A stretch of 64,000 bases of DNA from Bacteroidales bacterium (GCA_028277395.1 JANQGJ010000084.1:1-64000); one strand, 5' to 3'. Positions 17,736-27,309 are shown, numbered from the stretch's first letter. The notes: generated by a model not told the origin, from the letters alone. Translations and numbers: made by a program.

Positions 17736-19019
17736 ATGAAAAAATTTTTATTATTATCTGTAGTGATGACTGTTATTTCTTCACTACATGTCTTTTCGCA
17801 AAACATGATTACCAAACAGGTTATCATTTGTTCGGGAGGTAGTATATCAAATCCTGACGATTTTGTTACAATAGCCACATATTCCCCTACAACGGGAATT
17901 ACTACAACATTTGACACTATTTACACTCAGTCGGTTCAGGATGTAATAGTTGATAATGAGATTGCTTATGTTGCTGCCCAGGACTCTATTGTCAAATACA
18001 ATTTAAATTCTTATACACGGTTAGCAGCGGTTGAAGCCCAAGGAGTTCACAAGCTGGCAGTTCGTAAAGATGTTCTTGTAGCTACTTTTTGGTATCCTTT
18101 AACAACCGGGTTTGTAAAATCTTACTCTCTGTCGGATTTATCCCATATAGTTACATTTGACGGCGTTTCGGATGAAGCCGATGGTATACATATATTTCCC
18201 GGAGATACATATTCAGTTGTCGCTGTTCCGGGAGGCTGGGGAAGTACTACAGGCAAGTTAGCGTGGCTGGATATCGATAATCATGAGCTTATTACTGAGC
18301 ATGAAATGAATGAATATGGAAATGGAGTTAGTTTCTTCGTTACCTACTACACAGGAATTCCACATAATCTTGCTATTACCAAAACACCATGGGGTGATTC
18401 AACATTTTATGCCTATGGATTTAATATTACAGGACAACCTACCGGGGTATATAAATATAATGCAACTATGCAAGGTTATACTGGTCAGGACAAAACTATC
18501 TTATATGCACAAATTAATGATGGAATTGGACAAATTGATCTTGAGAATCATGTTGTTATTGATGAAATGATAGTTGAACCACCAGAATTAACTATCTCAA
18601 GTTCAATATATGATACTGTTAATAAGCTGTTTTATGTTTCAACCACAGATTATTCTACTCTGGGTGAAGGAAATATCTATAATCCAGGTGGTGAAATAGT
18701 TGGGAGTTTCGAAGCAGGCATCTCACCTGAGGCCATTGCAATTGACTATAGGGTTTCTTCCGGAAATAAAGAAATTAGTAATGATCAGATTACAGTTTAT
18801 CCTAATCCCGCTTCAGATTTCGTAACAATTGCCTGTTCTGATAATAATTACAATTATGTTACCATTACTGATATAAGTGGAAGAATTGTTTATTCAGAAA
18901 AGATTTCTTTCACTGATTCCGGAAATACAATTGATATTTCGGGTATTAACAAAGGTATTTACTTTATTTCCCTGAACGGAAAAAGTAAAAGTTCAAATCA
19001 TACCATCATTAAGAAATAG
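17736..19019 (+). CDS. T9SS-sorted YncE-like beta-propeller protein of the B12 operon
   Basis: This 427-residue protein has a signal peptide (ending HVFSQ) and a body of YVTN/YncE-type propeller repeats, for example DVIVDNEIAYVAAQDSIVKY and ENHVVIDEMIVEPPELTI. The last ~75 residues (QITVYPNPASDFVTIACSDN ... GIYFISLNGK) form a T9SS type A sorting domain, so it should reach the cell surface or medium. It is the first gene behind the cobalamin riboswitch and in an operon with a BtuB-type receptor and a BtuG-like lipoprotein. It has the same overall fold as BtuG, the surface B12-binding propeller of Bacteroides, but a different export route. Cobalamin binding is inferred from the context. Confidence 0.78.
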   Translation: MKKFLLLSVVMTVISSLHVFSQNMITKQVIICSGGSISNPDDFVTIATYSPTTGITTTFDTIYTQSVQDVIVDNEIAYVAAQDSIVKYNLNSYTRLAAVEAQGVHKLAVRKDVLVATFWYPLTTGFVKSYSLSDLSHIVTFDGVSDEADGIHIFPGDTYSVVAVPGGWGSTTGKLAWLDIDNHELITEHEMNEYGNGVSFFVTYYTGIPHNLAITKTPWGDSTFYAYGFNITGQPTGVYKYNATMQGYTGQDKTILYAQINDGIGQIDLENHVVIDEMIVEPPELTISSSIYDTVNKLFYVSTTDYSTLGEGNIYNPGGEIVGSFEAGISPEAIAIDYRVSSGNKEISNDQITVYPNPASDFVTIACSDNNYNYVTITDISGRIVYSEKISFTDSGNTIDISGINKGIYFISLNGKSKSSNHTIIKK

Positions 19020-19069
19020 CAAAATCAACCAGGCCGGGTTATTATCCGGTCTGGTTAAAAACTTGTCTT

Positions 19070-20056
19070 ATGAAGCCAGTGAGATTTTATATAGCGTCAA
19101 TGATAATTCTGACACTCTGCGTTATCAACACATTATCAGCTCAATATGCTCCTCCTGCAGGTCAACCCGGCACTACTGCTATTCATGCCGATAGCAATGT
19201 TTTTATCGGCTGGGCAAGTGATTGTGTTATTGAAAGAGGACCTGTTGATATATCCAATCCCCAATTGGGAGATGCTTCATATGGCTCCGTTGAAAATGCA
19301 ACAGGTAAGGCTGACAATGGAGTTATTAGTCTTGGAGACGGAGGTATTGCTACCTTAACCTTTGAAACACCGCTTGCCAATGGTGACGGATGGGACTTTG
19401 CAGTTTTTGAAAATTCCTTTTCCGATAGTTTTCTTGAATTGGCTTTTGTTGAGGTAAGCTCAAACGGAACTGATTTTTTCAGGTTTGAGTCTGTATCACT
19501 CACAGATGAAACATTACAGGTTGGTACTTTTGACACAACGGATGCAAGAAATATTTATAACCTGGCAGGAAAATACAGGGCTTTCTATGGTACTCCTTTC
19601 GACTTGTCACAACTGGAAGGATCAACCGGACTTGATATCAACAACATCGTTTCCATAAGGATAATTGATGTTGTGGGCAGTATTGATGCAGATTTTGCTA
19701 CCTATGACTCGGAAGGCAGGATTATTAACGATCCATGGCCAACACCTTTCGAATCTTCAGGATTTGACCTTGATGCAATTGGGGTTATTTACAACAGAGA
19801 TAATACGAATATTACTGAGATTGTAAAAAATCAACGAGGAATGATTTATCCAAATCCGGCTTCTGGATTCTTTAGACTGAATGCTAATATGGATGTGGAA
19901 AAAGTTACTCTTTCAACCCTCAACGGGACTTTAGTTAAAGAATATAATTACAGTTCAACGGATGTCTTCGACCTTAACTCCATAAAAAAAGGATTCTATA
20001 TTGTTATGGTTCAGACCAAAGATAAAGTGATCACTGATATATTGATTGTTCATTAA
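19070..20056 (+). CDS. T9SS-sorted surface protein of the B12 operon
   Basis: This 328-residue protein has a signal peptide (ending LSAQ). The body includes GDGWDFAVFENSFSD and LELAFVEVSSNGTDFFRF, a pattern known from 'cell surface protein' families found beside TonB receptors, and near the end SSGFDLDAIGVIYN. The C-terminal MIYPNPASGFFRLNAN ... GFYIVMVQTK is a T9SS type A sorting domain. It lies 50 bases after the propeller gene and slightly before the receptor gene, within the riboswitch-controlled operon. A role in catching cobalamin or cobamide-carrying complexes is a reasonable inference; the ligand is not shown by the sequence. Confidence 0.72.
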   Translation: MKPVRFYIASMIILTLCVINTLSAQYAPPAGQPGTTAIHADSNVFIGWASDCVIERGPVDISNPQLGDASYGSVENATGKADNGVISLGDGGIATLTFETPLANGDGWDFAVFENSFSDSFLELAFVEVSSNGTDFFRFESVSLTDETLQVGTFDTTDARNIYNLAGKYRAFYGTPFDLSQLEGSTGLDINNIVSIRIIDVVGSIDADFATYDSEGRIINDPWPTPFESSGFDLDAIGVIYNRDNTNITEIVKNQRGMIYPNPASGFFRLNANMDVEKVTLSTLNGTLVKEYNYSSTDVFDLNSIKKGFYIVMVQTKDKVITDILIVH

Positions 20057-20063
20057 TCCCGAT

Positions 20064-22025
20064 ATGGTCTTTAGCAATAAATATCTGTTTCTTATTTCTG
20101 TTTTTTCAATACTGACTTTCAACCTTTATGGACAGTTTTGCTACGACACACTACAGCTTAAGGAACTTGAAATTATTGCTAATCAACACGATCTGTTTTC
20201 GGTCACGAAAAAAACTTCAATAGATACCATTGCCAGGAAGGAACTTGGTTTAACAAACATTGGTGAGTTGTTATCTGCATACACTCCTGTTTTTGTAAAG
20301 TCGTATGGAAAAGGATCATTGTCAACAGTATCATTCAGAGGTACAGGGGCTTCACATACAAAAGTATTATGGGAAGGATTTGATATTAACTCTCCTATGC
20401 TGGGACAAACTGATTTTTCACTTCTTCCGGGCAGTTTTTTTGATGAAATCGAACTCCATTACGGAGGGAGCTCATTAACGGAAACCAGCGGTGCTCTTGG
20501 TGGCAGTATTAATCTGAGTAGTGGGTATCCCTTTAAAAGCGATTTTGGTGTAAATATTAATCAGTCGGTTGGTAGTTTTAATACTTTTCAAACAGCAATT
20601 AATGTAAAAACCGGTAGCAATAAACTGTTTTCTGACACACGGTTTTTCAGACAGTCATCTGACAATGATTTTCCCTATTTAAACACTGCCATTCTACCTG
20701 AAAGCCAGGAAATGAAACAAACCAATGCAGATTTCAGGAACATCGGTTTTACACAGCAGTTGGCCTATAAGTTTAAGAATAACCAAACCATCAGTTTTAT
20801 TACATGGAACCAGTGGAATGAGAGAAACATTCCTGCCATTATGACTAACATAGATAAGGGTGGTAATCAGGATGAACACCAGAATGATTTTTACTCAAGA
20901 AATGTACTGAAATGGAATATTATTAATCCTGTTACCAGCTGGGATATTAAAACTGCTTATTTTCATGAGAATCTTGAATATTATTTACATTCTCAAAATA
21001 GCCTGGAAGATACAATTACCCTTATTGATTCCAGGAATAAAATGGAAAACGTATCCCTTGCAGGTAAGTTAATTGCAGAACCTGATAAAGGGCTGCTCAT
21101 TACAGGAGATGTTAAGGCTGTGTATCAAAAGGTAATCAGCAATAACTATGTTGAAACAAAAGACAGAAAGCTTTTAAACGCTTCTGTTGGTATAAAAAAA
21201 GATATCCTGAATAACCTTTCTGTAGAAGCTGTTGTAAGATCAGAAATATCTGATGTAACAGTAATTCAGATGATGCCAATGCTTGGAGTAAACTTTAAAC
21301 CTGTTAAAAATCAGGATTTTCATTTTAGGTTTGTTATCTCAAGAAATCAAAATATTCCATCATTAAACGATTTGTACTGGTATCCGGGTGGTAACGAAAA
21401 CCTTGAACCTGAGATCAGTATAGATACTGAAGCAGGTGCGGATTATTTACTCATGATTAATAATCAACAAAGCTTGTCATTTTCAGTGAGTGCTTATTCA
21501 TCATGGGTTAGAAACTGGATTATCTGGCTTCCTGGAGATTACAGATACTGGAGTCCGGAAAATATAGCAAAAGTTTATGCCAGAGGACTTGAATTATCAC
21601 TAAAGACGTCCGGTACTTTTGGAAAAGTCGTATATAATATTTTTTGTGAATATGCTTACACCCTAAGTACCTACAACAGTGATGAAGACAAAAAGTCTGG
21701 ATTATCGGAAACTCAGTTGATTTACATTCCAAAACATACAGCAGTTGGTTACCTCAATTTCAAATATCACAGGATTCAGACTACATGGAGTTTATCTTAC
21801 ACTGGTGCCAGGAATACATCAATGAACAGTGATACAAAGTACTCAAACCAACTCCCTGCTTATATGCTGAATGACTTGTCAGCCAGTTACGGTTTTAAAA
21901 TGAAAAAACTTGATCTGGATTTAAAATTTAAGATTTACAATCTATTCAATATTGATTACCAGGCAATACTATGGAGAGCAATGCCCGGAAGAAATTACGA
22001 ATTACAATTAAAGTTTAAATTATAG
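20064..22025 (+). CDS. btuB: BtuB-type TonB-dependent outer-membrane receptor
   Basis: The start is placed at ATG 20064, which gives a clean signal peptide (ending NLYGQ) and avoids overlap with the previous gene; the frame is also open to 20046. The plug domain has ELLSAYTPVFVKSYGKG, then STVSFRGTGASHTKVLWEGF and a GALGGSINL stretch. About 500 residues of alternating strands end in Phe-Lys-Leu, as expected for a 22-strand barrel. There is no carboxypeptidase-like N-terminal extension, which fits BtuB rather than SusC. The cobalamin riboswitch and the BtuG-like gene 2 bases downstream identify the substrate as B12 or a related corrinoid. Confidence 0.88.
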   Translation: MVFSNKYLFLISVFSILTFNLYGQFCYDTLQLKELEIIANQHDLFSVTKKTSIDTIARKELGLTNIGELLSAYTPVFVKSYGKGSLSTVSFRGTGASHTKVLWEGFDINSPMLGQTDFSLLPGSFFDEIELHYGGSSLTETSGALGGSINLSSGYPFKSDFGVNINQSVGSFNTFQTAINVKTGSNKLFSDTRFFRQSSDNDFPYLNTAILPESQEMKQTNADFRNIGFTQQLAYKFKNNQTISFITWNQWNERNIPAIMTNIDKGGNQDEHQNDFYSRNVLKWNIINPVTSWDIKTAYFHENLEYYLHSQNSLEDTITLIDSRNKMENVSLAGKLIAEPDKGLLITGDVKAVYQKVISNNYVETKDRKLLNASVGIKKDILNNLSVEAVVRSEISDVTVIQMMPMLGVNFKPVKNQDFHFRFVISRNQNIPSLNDLYWYPGGNENLEPEISIDTEAGADYLLMINNQQSLSFSVSAYSSWVRNWIIWLPGDYRYWSPENIAKVYARGLELSLKTSGTFGKVVYNIFCEYAYTLSTYNSDEDKKSGLSETQLIYIPKHTAVGYLNFKYHRIQTTWSLSYTGARNTSMNSDTKYSNQLPAYMLNDLSASYGFKMKKLDLDLKFKIYNLFNIDYQAILWRAMPGRNYELQLKFKL

Positions 22026-22027
22026 TT

Positions 22028-23077
22028 ATGACAAAATATATTCTTTCAATAGCCATAATTCTTTCATTATTTTCATGTTCAAAATCGGATGATCCGGCAC
22101 CTGACAATAGTGATATTCATAAAGGAGGAATTTTTATTCTTAATGAGGGCAATTATTCAGTTGCAAACTCATCCCTTTCTTATTATTATCCTGATGTAGA
22201 CACTATACTTAATAGTTTATTCTACAAAAAAAATAATGTTCCACTTGGTGATATAGCCCAAAGTATTACCATATTCAATGATATGGTTTATATTGTAGTC
22301 AATAATTCAGGATTAATATATATTATTGATAATACCAGTCTTGAGTTTGAAGGAAAAATAAGCAACCTTACTTCACCTCGCGAGATTCTGATACTGGACA
22401 ACGAGAAAGCTTATGTTTCCGATTTGTATAATAATTCCGTCACTATCATAAATCCCATAACTTTCGAAAAAACAGGAAGTATAAATGTCGGCAAAAGTAC
22501 TGATTGTCTTGTCTCATATGGTGATTTTGTATTTGCTGCCAACTGGTCGGCACTGAACGGACAGGGAATTAATAATACAATCAGGGTTATTGATACAAAA
22601 ACCAACCTGTTATCAGATACAATAATTGTCGGACTTGAACCCAACAGCATGAAAATTGATAAGAACGGACATCTTTGGGTATTGTGCAGCGGAGGTTACT
22701 TAAATGAAGAGTTACCCACTTTGTGGAAAATCAACCCGGTTAATTTGTCCGTAATTCAAACCTTAACGTTTGGTGACATTACACATAATCCCATCAACCT
22801 GTGTATTAACAGCACAGGAGACTCACTCTTTTTTATTAACACAAATATTTACAGGATGTCAATTACCGACACTGAAATACCTGAGAATAGTTTTATTTCA
22901 GCCAGTGAAAATACTTTCTATACAATGGATATAGATCCTAATTCCGGAGAGTTGTACGTTTCAGACGCACTGGATTATAATCAAAACGGTCTTATTTACC
23001 GATACAATTCTTCGGGGAAGCTTGTTACCTTTTTTGAAGCAGGAATTATTCCCGGATGTATCTATTTCAATTATTAA
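22028..23077 (+). CDS. btuG: BtuG-like surface lipoprotein (YncE/DUF5074 propeller)
   Basis: This 349-residue lipoprotein (signal ending LFSCSK; Cys17 lipidated) begins its mature part with acidic residues (SDDPAPDNSD), which resembles the export signal for surface lipoproteins in this phylum. The rest is a seven-bladed YncE-type propeller: FILNEGNYSVANSSLSYYYP is the classic opening, followed by blades with VYIVVNNSGLIYIID, KAYVSDLYNNSVTIIN and ENTFYTMDIDPNSGELYVSD. This is the BtuG pattern: a lid protein that binds B12 with high affinity on top of BtuB. It starts 2 bases after btuB, so the two are translated together. The downstream gene converges with an 11-base gap. Confidence 0.82.
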   Translation: MTKYILSIAIILSLFSCSKSDDPAPDNSDIHKGGIFILNEGNYSVANSSLSYYYPDVDTILNSLFYKKNNVPLGDIAQSITIFNDMVYIVVNNSGLIYIIDNTSLEFEGKISNLTSPREILILDNEKAYVSDLYNNSVTIINPITFEKTGSINVGKSTDCLVSYGDFVFAANWSALNGQGINNTIRVIDTKTNLLSDTIIVGLEPNSMKIDKNGHLWVLCSGGYLNEELPTLWKINPVNLSVIQTLTFGDITHNPINLCINSTGDSLFFINTNIYRMSITDTEIPENSFISASENTFYTMDIDPNSGELYVSDALDYNQNGLIYRYNSSGKLVTFFEAGIIPGCIYFNY

Positions 23078-23088
23078 CTGAGAGCAAC

Positions 23089-24342
23089 CTACATGTAAAT
23101 TTCACCATTTAATATAACAGTTTCAACCTTGTTGGTACCATAATAATATGGCATATATTCGTAAGTTGGTATTTCTTTTGTAATGAATAGGTTTGCTTTC
23201 TTTCCAACTGTTATACTTCCAAGAATATTGCTGACACCCATTGCGTATGCAGAATTAATTGTTGTTGCATTAATTGCTTCTGCAGGTAGCATTTTATATA
23301 GAATACTGGCCATTGACACAATTAACTGCATATTTCCTGATGGTGAAGAGCCGGGATTAAAATCGCTTGCAAGCGCAACAGGTAGTCCGGCATCCATCAT
23401 TTCCCTTACCGGTGAATATTTCATTCCCAGAAAGAATGCTGCTCCAGGTAATACGGTGGGCATAGTTTTGGAATCTAACAAAGCTTCAATTTCTTCCTTA
23501 CCGGTAAATTCAAGATGATCGACAGAAAGTGCGTTGTACTTCACTCCAACCTGGATTCCGCCCGAATAATCAAGCTCATTTGCATGGATCTTACCCCTGA
23601 TGTTGTACTTCATCCCTGCTTCCAATATCCTCTCCGTATCTTCAACAGTAAAAAAGCCCCTATCACAAAATACATCAATATAATCAGCAAGGTTGTCTTC
23701 TGCTACTTCGGGTAACATTTCGTTTATAACAATATCAACATAACCGGACTGGTTGCCACGATATTCCATAGGTATTGAATGAGCACCCAGGAAAGTTGAT
23801 TTTATTGTTAACGGGGATATTTCTTTTAGCCTTTTTATAACTCTAAGCATCTTTAGTTCAGAATCAACTGTCAGTCCATAACCACTCTTTATTTCAACGG
23901 CTCCTGTTCCATACCTTATTATCTCATCCAATCGTTTCATGGAGCTTTCAAAAAGTTCATCTTCATCAGCATCCTGCATGAGTCTGGCAGAATTTAATAT
24001 ACCTCCTCCTCTCTTCGCTATTTCTTCATATGATAAACCTGCAATTTTGTCCATGTATTCAATCTCTCTTGATGCAGGATAAACAAGATGGGTATGCGAA
24101 TCAGCAAATGAAGGAAACACCATCTTTCCGGTTGCATCAATTACTTCGATATCGTTTTTTATGGTATAATCTGACCTGTTAAGTTCTTCCATACTACCAA
24201 AGTCAGAAATCAAGCCGTTTTCAATATACAGCCATGCATCTTTGATGGTACTCAATTCAGCCATTTTTCTACCTGAGACATATAATTCAGGATTTTTCTC
24301 AACCTGAATAAGTTCCTTTATATTTTCAATTAAGATCGACAT
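23089..24342 (-). CDS. hutI: Imidazolonepropionase
   Basis: This 417-residue cytoplasmic amidohydrolase is HutI, the third enzyme of histidine degradation, which opens 4-imidazolone-5-propionate to N-formimino-glutamate. Metal and active-site signatures are all visible: FADSHTHLVYPASRE, AVEIKSGYGLT, FLGAHSIP, GKIHANEL, SVDHLEF and ALASDFNPGSSP. The length is normal. No other hut gene lies in the window, so the pathway is split. A -7 box lies on the minus strand at 24456-24463, about 115 bases upstream. Confidence 0.95.
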   Translation of the reverse strand: MSILIENIKELIQVEKNPELYVSGRKMAELSTIKDAWLYIENGLISDFGSMEELNRSDYTIKNDIEVIDATGKMVFPSFADSHTHLVYPASREIEYMDKIAGLSYEEIAKRGGGILNSARLMQDADEDELFESSMKRLDEIIRYGTGAVEIKSGYGLTVDSELKMLRVIKRLKEISPLTIKSTFLGAHSIPMEYRGNQSGYVDIVINEMLPEVAEDNLADYIDVFCDRGFFTVEDTERILEAGMKYNIRGKIHANELDYSGGIQVGVKYNALSVDHLEFTGKEEIEALLDSKTMPTVLPGAAFFLGMKYSPVREMMDAGLPVALASDFNPGSSPSGNMQLIVSMASILYKMLPAEAINATTINSAYAMGVSNILGSITVGKKANLFITKEIPTYEYMPYYYGTNKVETVILNGEIYM

Positions 24343-24455
24343 ATACGACAGATTATGTATTTTAGAATGAATTTACTTAAGCATTTGATGTTAAACGATC
24401 AATACCCTATGACTGTTTATTATCATATGGTTCAGATCATTTTCCGTTTTCGCTG

Positions 24456-24463
24456 CAAAGATA
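24456..24463 (-). promoter_or_regulatory. -7 promoter box (TATCTTTG) for hutI
   Basis: On the minus strand this reads TATCTTTG, a match to TAnnTTTG, with several TTG triplets upstream. Confidence 0.45.
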
Positions 24464-24544
24464 AACAACAAGCAAATACAACCCTGCAATATTATATCAT
24501 GTCATTTGAAATGAAAAGAAACTACTAATAAATTTAAAATTAGG

Positions 24545-24552
24545 TATATTTG
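24545..24552 (+). promoter_or_regulatory. -7 promoter box (TATATTTG) for the C10 peptidase
   Basis: TATATTTG lies 35 bases before the ATG at 24588. No clear -33 element was found. Confidence 0.5.
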
Positions 24553-24587
24553 CGCTCAATTTAAATTTAACACAATTATCAAACCTT

Positions 24588-26675
24588 ATGAAATCAAAAG
24601 TTTTACTTAGCATTTTAGTGGTATTTGCTGTTTCAGCAAGTATCTTTGCAAAGGACATTAGCTTATCAAAAGCCGAACAGGTTGCTGTAAACTTCTTTTT
24701 TGAGAGATCGAACCAATACGGCAATGTAGTAGATTATTATGATTTGAATATCACTGAATCATATTTAGTTGATAATGCATATTATGTTGTTAACTTCGAA
24801 GACGGCTGGGTAGTTGTTGCTGCCAACGATGCAATGGTACCGGTTATCGGGTACAATTTCAGCGATCGTTTTCCTGATATGGAAAACAGTTTTTACGGTT
24901 TTAGCAGTTGGATGCAGTCATATGCTGATCAGATAGACTATGTTCGTGAGAATGAGATTGAAGCTGAAAACAAAGTAGCACAACAATGGAAAACATACTC
25001 AACCAATGATCCGGCTACACTAAGTATGAGCAGAGGCAGGGATATCGATCCTTTAATTTCAAGTTTATGGAACCAGGATAACCCATATAATGCTATGTGT
25101 CCGGAAGATCCTGCCGGTCCGGGAGGTAATGTATATGTTGGATGTGTATCAACAGCTATGTCAATTATTATGCATTACTGGAGATATCCTCTTTCAGGAA
25201 GTGGTTCACATACCTATTCATGGTCATCTTATGGAACTATAAGCGCTAACTTTGGTGCTGCTGAGTATAACTGGAACGGGATGACAGATGTTATAAATGA
25301 CAAGTACATCTGGGAAATTGCCGAGATTGGTTTTCATGGTGCTGTTTCTGTTGAAATGATGTTTGGACCTGACGGTTCAGGAGCGTATAGTTTTGATGTA
25401 CCACATGCTCTCAGAACATATTTTAATATGCAAAATACTGTTCAGTATATTACTAAAAACAGTTATACACCCAGCCAATGGGAAAATATGTTGCAAAGTG
25501 AACTGGATGCCCTTCGTCCGATTTATTATTCAGGACAATCAACTGATGGTGGTCATGCATTTGTATGCGATGGATACCAGGGAGATAACTACTACCACTT
25601 TAATTTTGGATGGAGTGGTTCAGGTAATGGTTACTATACTTTACAGGATGTTTATAGTTTTAATATGCAACAAGGTATGGTTAGAAACATTTATCCTGAA
25701 GACCCTGATTACCCATACGTTGCTTCCGGGTTAACAGAATTAACTACAATTGTTGGGTCATTTACTGATGGCAGTGGTCCTGCTGAAAACTATCCATCAG
25801 GAATGGATGCTGCATGGTTAATCAATCCTCAAAATGAACAGGATTCGGTAACCAGTATCACCCTTAAATTTATTGAATTTGACACACACAGTAATGATAA
25901 AGTACGCATTTATGATGGTGGTGACGAAACAGCAGAATTAATTGGTGAATTTAGCGGTGGTGATGTTCCTGCAGATATAACTTCAAGCGGAAACCAGCTT
26001 TATATCAAATTTACTTCCATTGGAAGCGCAAAAGGGTTTAAAGCAGAATATTTTTCACAATTGCCGGCATGGTGTACATCAACACAAATTAATGACCCTT
26101 CCGGAACTATTACTGATGGTAGTATTGGTACTTTCTACTACAATAATGGCACAAGTTGTGTATTCAATTTAAGCCATCCTGAGGCAGTTAAATATACGAT
26201 TGATTTCAATGATATTGCAACCGAAGAAGGTAAGGATCTTGTAAAAGTTTATAATGGTGCAAATGCTTCATTAATTGGTGAATACTCAGGTCATACCATT
26301 CCTGATCCAATAGTAGTTGAAACAAATTCCATGTTGATCATGTGGAGTACCAATTCAACAGTAAGAGATGAAGGTTGGTCACTTAACTTCGCTGTTGATG
26401 GAGTTGGTGTGGAAGAAACCACATTTGAAAACCTTAGCATCTATCCTAATCCAACAACAGGATTGTTGAATGTTAAATTTGATGCGGAAAAACAAGGCGA
26501 TATGCAGGTAAAACTCGTAAGTATTAATGGTCAGACAATATTTAACGAGCTTGTTACTTCAAATGCAGGACATTACAACACTACTTTTGATATTAGTAAT
26601 GAAGCTAAAGGTGTATATCTGTTGAGCATTATTTCTGACAAAGAAAAAATTGACAGAAAGATTGTTCTTAAATAA
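24588..26675 (+). CDS. Secreted C10 (streptopain-like) cysteine protease with CUB-like domains and T9SS tail
   Basis: This 695-residue protein has a signal peptide (ending SIFAK) and an N-terminal inhibitory propeptide of the Spi type (about residues 20-130; GWVVVAANDAMVPVIGY). The C10 catalytic domain follows, with Cys186 (YVGCVSTAMS) and His323 (DGGHAFVCDGY). Two CUB-like domains lie at about residues 383-485 and 495-605, with pairs such as VRIYDGGDETAELIGEF and VKVYNGANASLIGEYSG. A T9SS type A sorting domain ends the protein (LSIYPNPTTGLLNVKF ... GVYLLSIISDK). It should be secreted or attached at the surface and activated by removal of the propeptide. The family includes streptopain, interpain and periodontain. 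It is monocistronic, with a strong terminator downstream. Confidence 0.92.
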   Translation: MKSKVLLSILVVFAVSASIFAKDISLSKAEQVAVNFFFERSNQYGNVVDYYDLNITESYLVDNAYYVVNFEDGWVVVAANDAMVPVIGYNFSDRFPDMENSFYGFSSWMQSYADQIDYVRENEIEAENKVAQQWKTYSTNDPATLSMSRGRDIDPLISSLWNQDNPYNAMCPEDPAGPGGNVYVGCVSTAMSIIMHYWRYPLSGSGSHTYSWSSYGTISANFGAAEYNWNGMTDVINDKYIWEIAEIGFHGAVSVEMMFGPDGSGAYSFDVPHALRTYFNMQNTVQYITKNSYTPSQWENMLQSELDALRPIYYSGQSTDGGHAFVCDGYQGDNYYHFNFGWSGSGNGYYTLQDVYSFNMQQGMVRNIYPEDPDYPYVASGLTELTTIVGSFTDGSGPAENYPSGMDAAWLINPQNEQDSVTSITLKFIEFDTHSNDKVRIYDGGDETAELIGEFSGGDVPADITSSGNQLYIKFTSIGSAKGFKAEYFSQLPAWCTSTQINDPSGTITDGSIGTFYYNNGTSCVFNLSHPEAVKYTIDFNDIATEEGKDLVKVYNGANASLIGEYSGHTIPDPIVVETNSMLIMWSTNSTVRDEGWSLNFAVDGVGVEETTFENLSIYPNPTTGLLNVKFDAEKQGDMQVKLVSINGQTIFNELVTSNAGHYNTTFDISNEAKGVYLLSIISDKEKIDRKIVLK

Positions 26676-26701
26676 TATATAATTGAATTACAGATTCAGA
26701 A

Positions 26702-26736
26702 AAGCGGGAGGCTATGGTAAGTCTCCCGCTTTTTTT
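26702..26736 (+). terminator. Intrinsic terminator of the C10 peptidase gene
   Basis: AAAGCGGGAG and CTCCCGCTTT form a 10-bp stem with a 12-base loop, followed by a T-run. Confidence 0.9.
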
Positions 26737-26761
26737 GCAATAAATATGATACTAATGATTG

Positions 26762-27217
26762 TCAGGATAATGAATTAACCCTTTCGTGTACAACTGACAG
26801 TATGGCTTTTAGAAGTTTATCATCATTTTCCCCGGTCAGACACTCCTTTACTTTTTTTTGAAATCCATAACATGTCATATGACGTATGTCTAACTGTCGG
26901 CTTAGTTCATATGACGAAATGGCAGAAATATTACACACCATATATGCAATCTCCAAAGCCCTGTTTATTGGAATTTTGCAACGATGAAAAACAGTATGTG
27001 CTGTGGCAGATTCAATTTTCTTGCAACGTGTACACCTTCTTGACTCAATCGCCTTTCCTTTACAATAGTTTGTATTACCGCACTTTGAGCATATGAAACC
27101 ATTCTTCCATTTCAAATCGGCTACAAGTTTCAATGCAGTATCTTCGTCAGGGATAACTTTTTGATATTTCTCCAGACCGGGATATTTTTTTGTATTTTTC
27201 AGCATTAATTTTTCCAT
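26762..27217 (-). CDS. Stand-alone IS1595-type transposase zinc-ribbon protein
   Basis: The start at 27217 (MEKLM) avoids an implausible hydrophobic leader; the frame is open to 27280. The protein corresponds to the N-terminal half of an IS1595/ISXO2-like transposase. A zinc ribbon (FICSKCGNTNYC ... CTRCKK) leads into ATAHTVFHRCKIPINRALEIAYM, and then a helical segment with YELSRQLDIRHMTCYGFQKK. The DDE catalytic domain is absent and the frame ends cleanly, with no remnant detected in the 26 bases before the terminator. No terminal repeats were seen. It could be a truncated transposase or a domesticated DNA-binding protein. It is divergent from the thioredoxin lipoprotein gene. Confidence 0.65.
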   Translation of the reverse strand: MEKLMLKNTKKYPGLEKYQKVIPDEDTALKLVADLKWKNGFICSKCGNTNYCKGKAIESRRCTRCKKIESATAHTVFHRCKIPINRALEIAYMVCNISAISSYELSRQLDIRHMTCYGFQKKVKECLTGENDDKLLKAILSVVHERVNSLS

Positions 27218-27309
27218 CAGGAATATTGTTTTTTCAATATATAATAAAAATGGAATAATAATTGTCAACAAAGATAACAAAAGTGATACTTATGTGATAT
27301 AAAATAATG

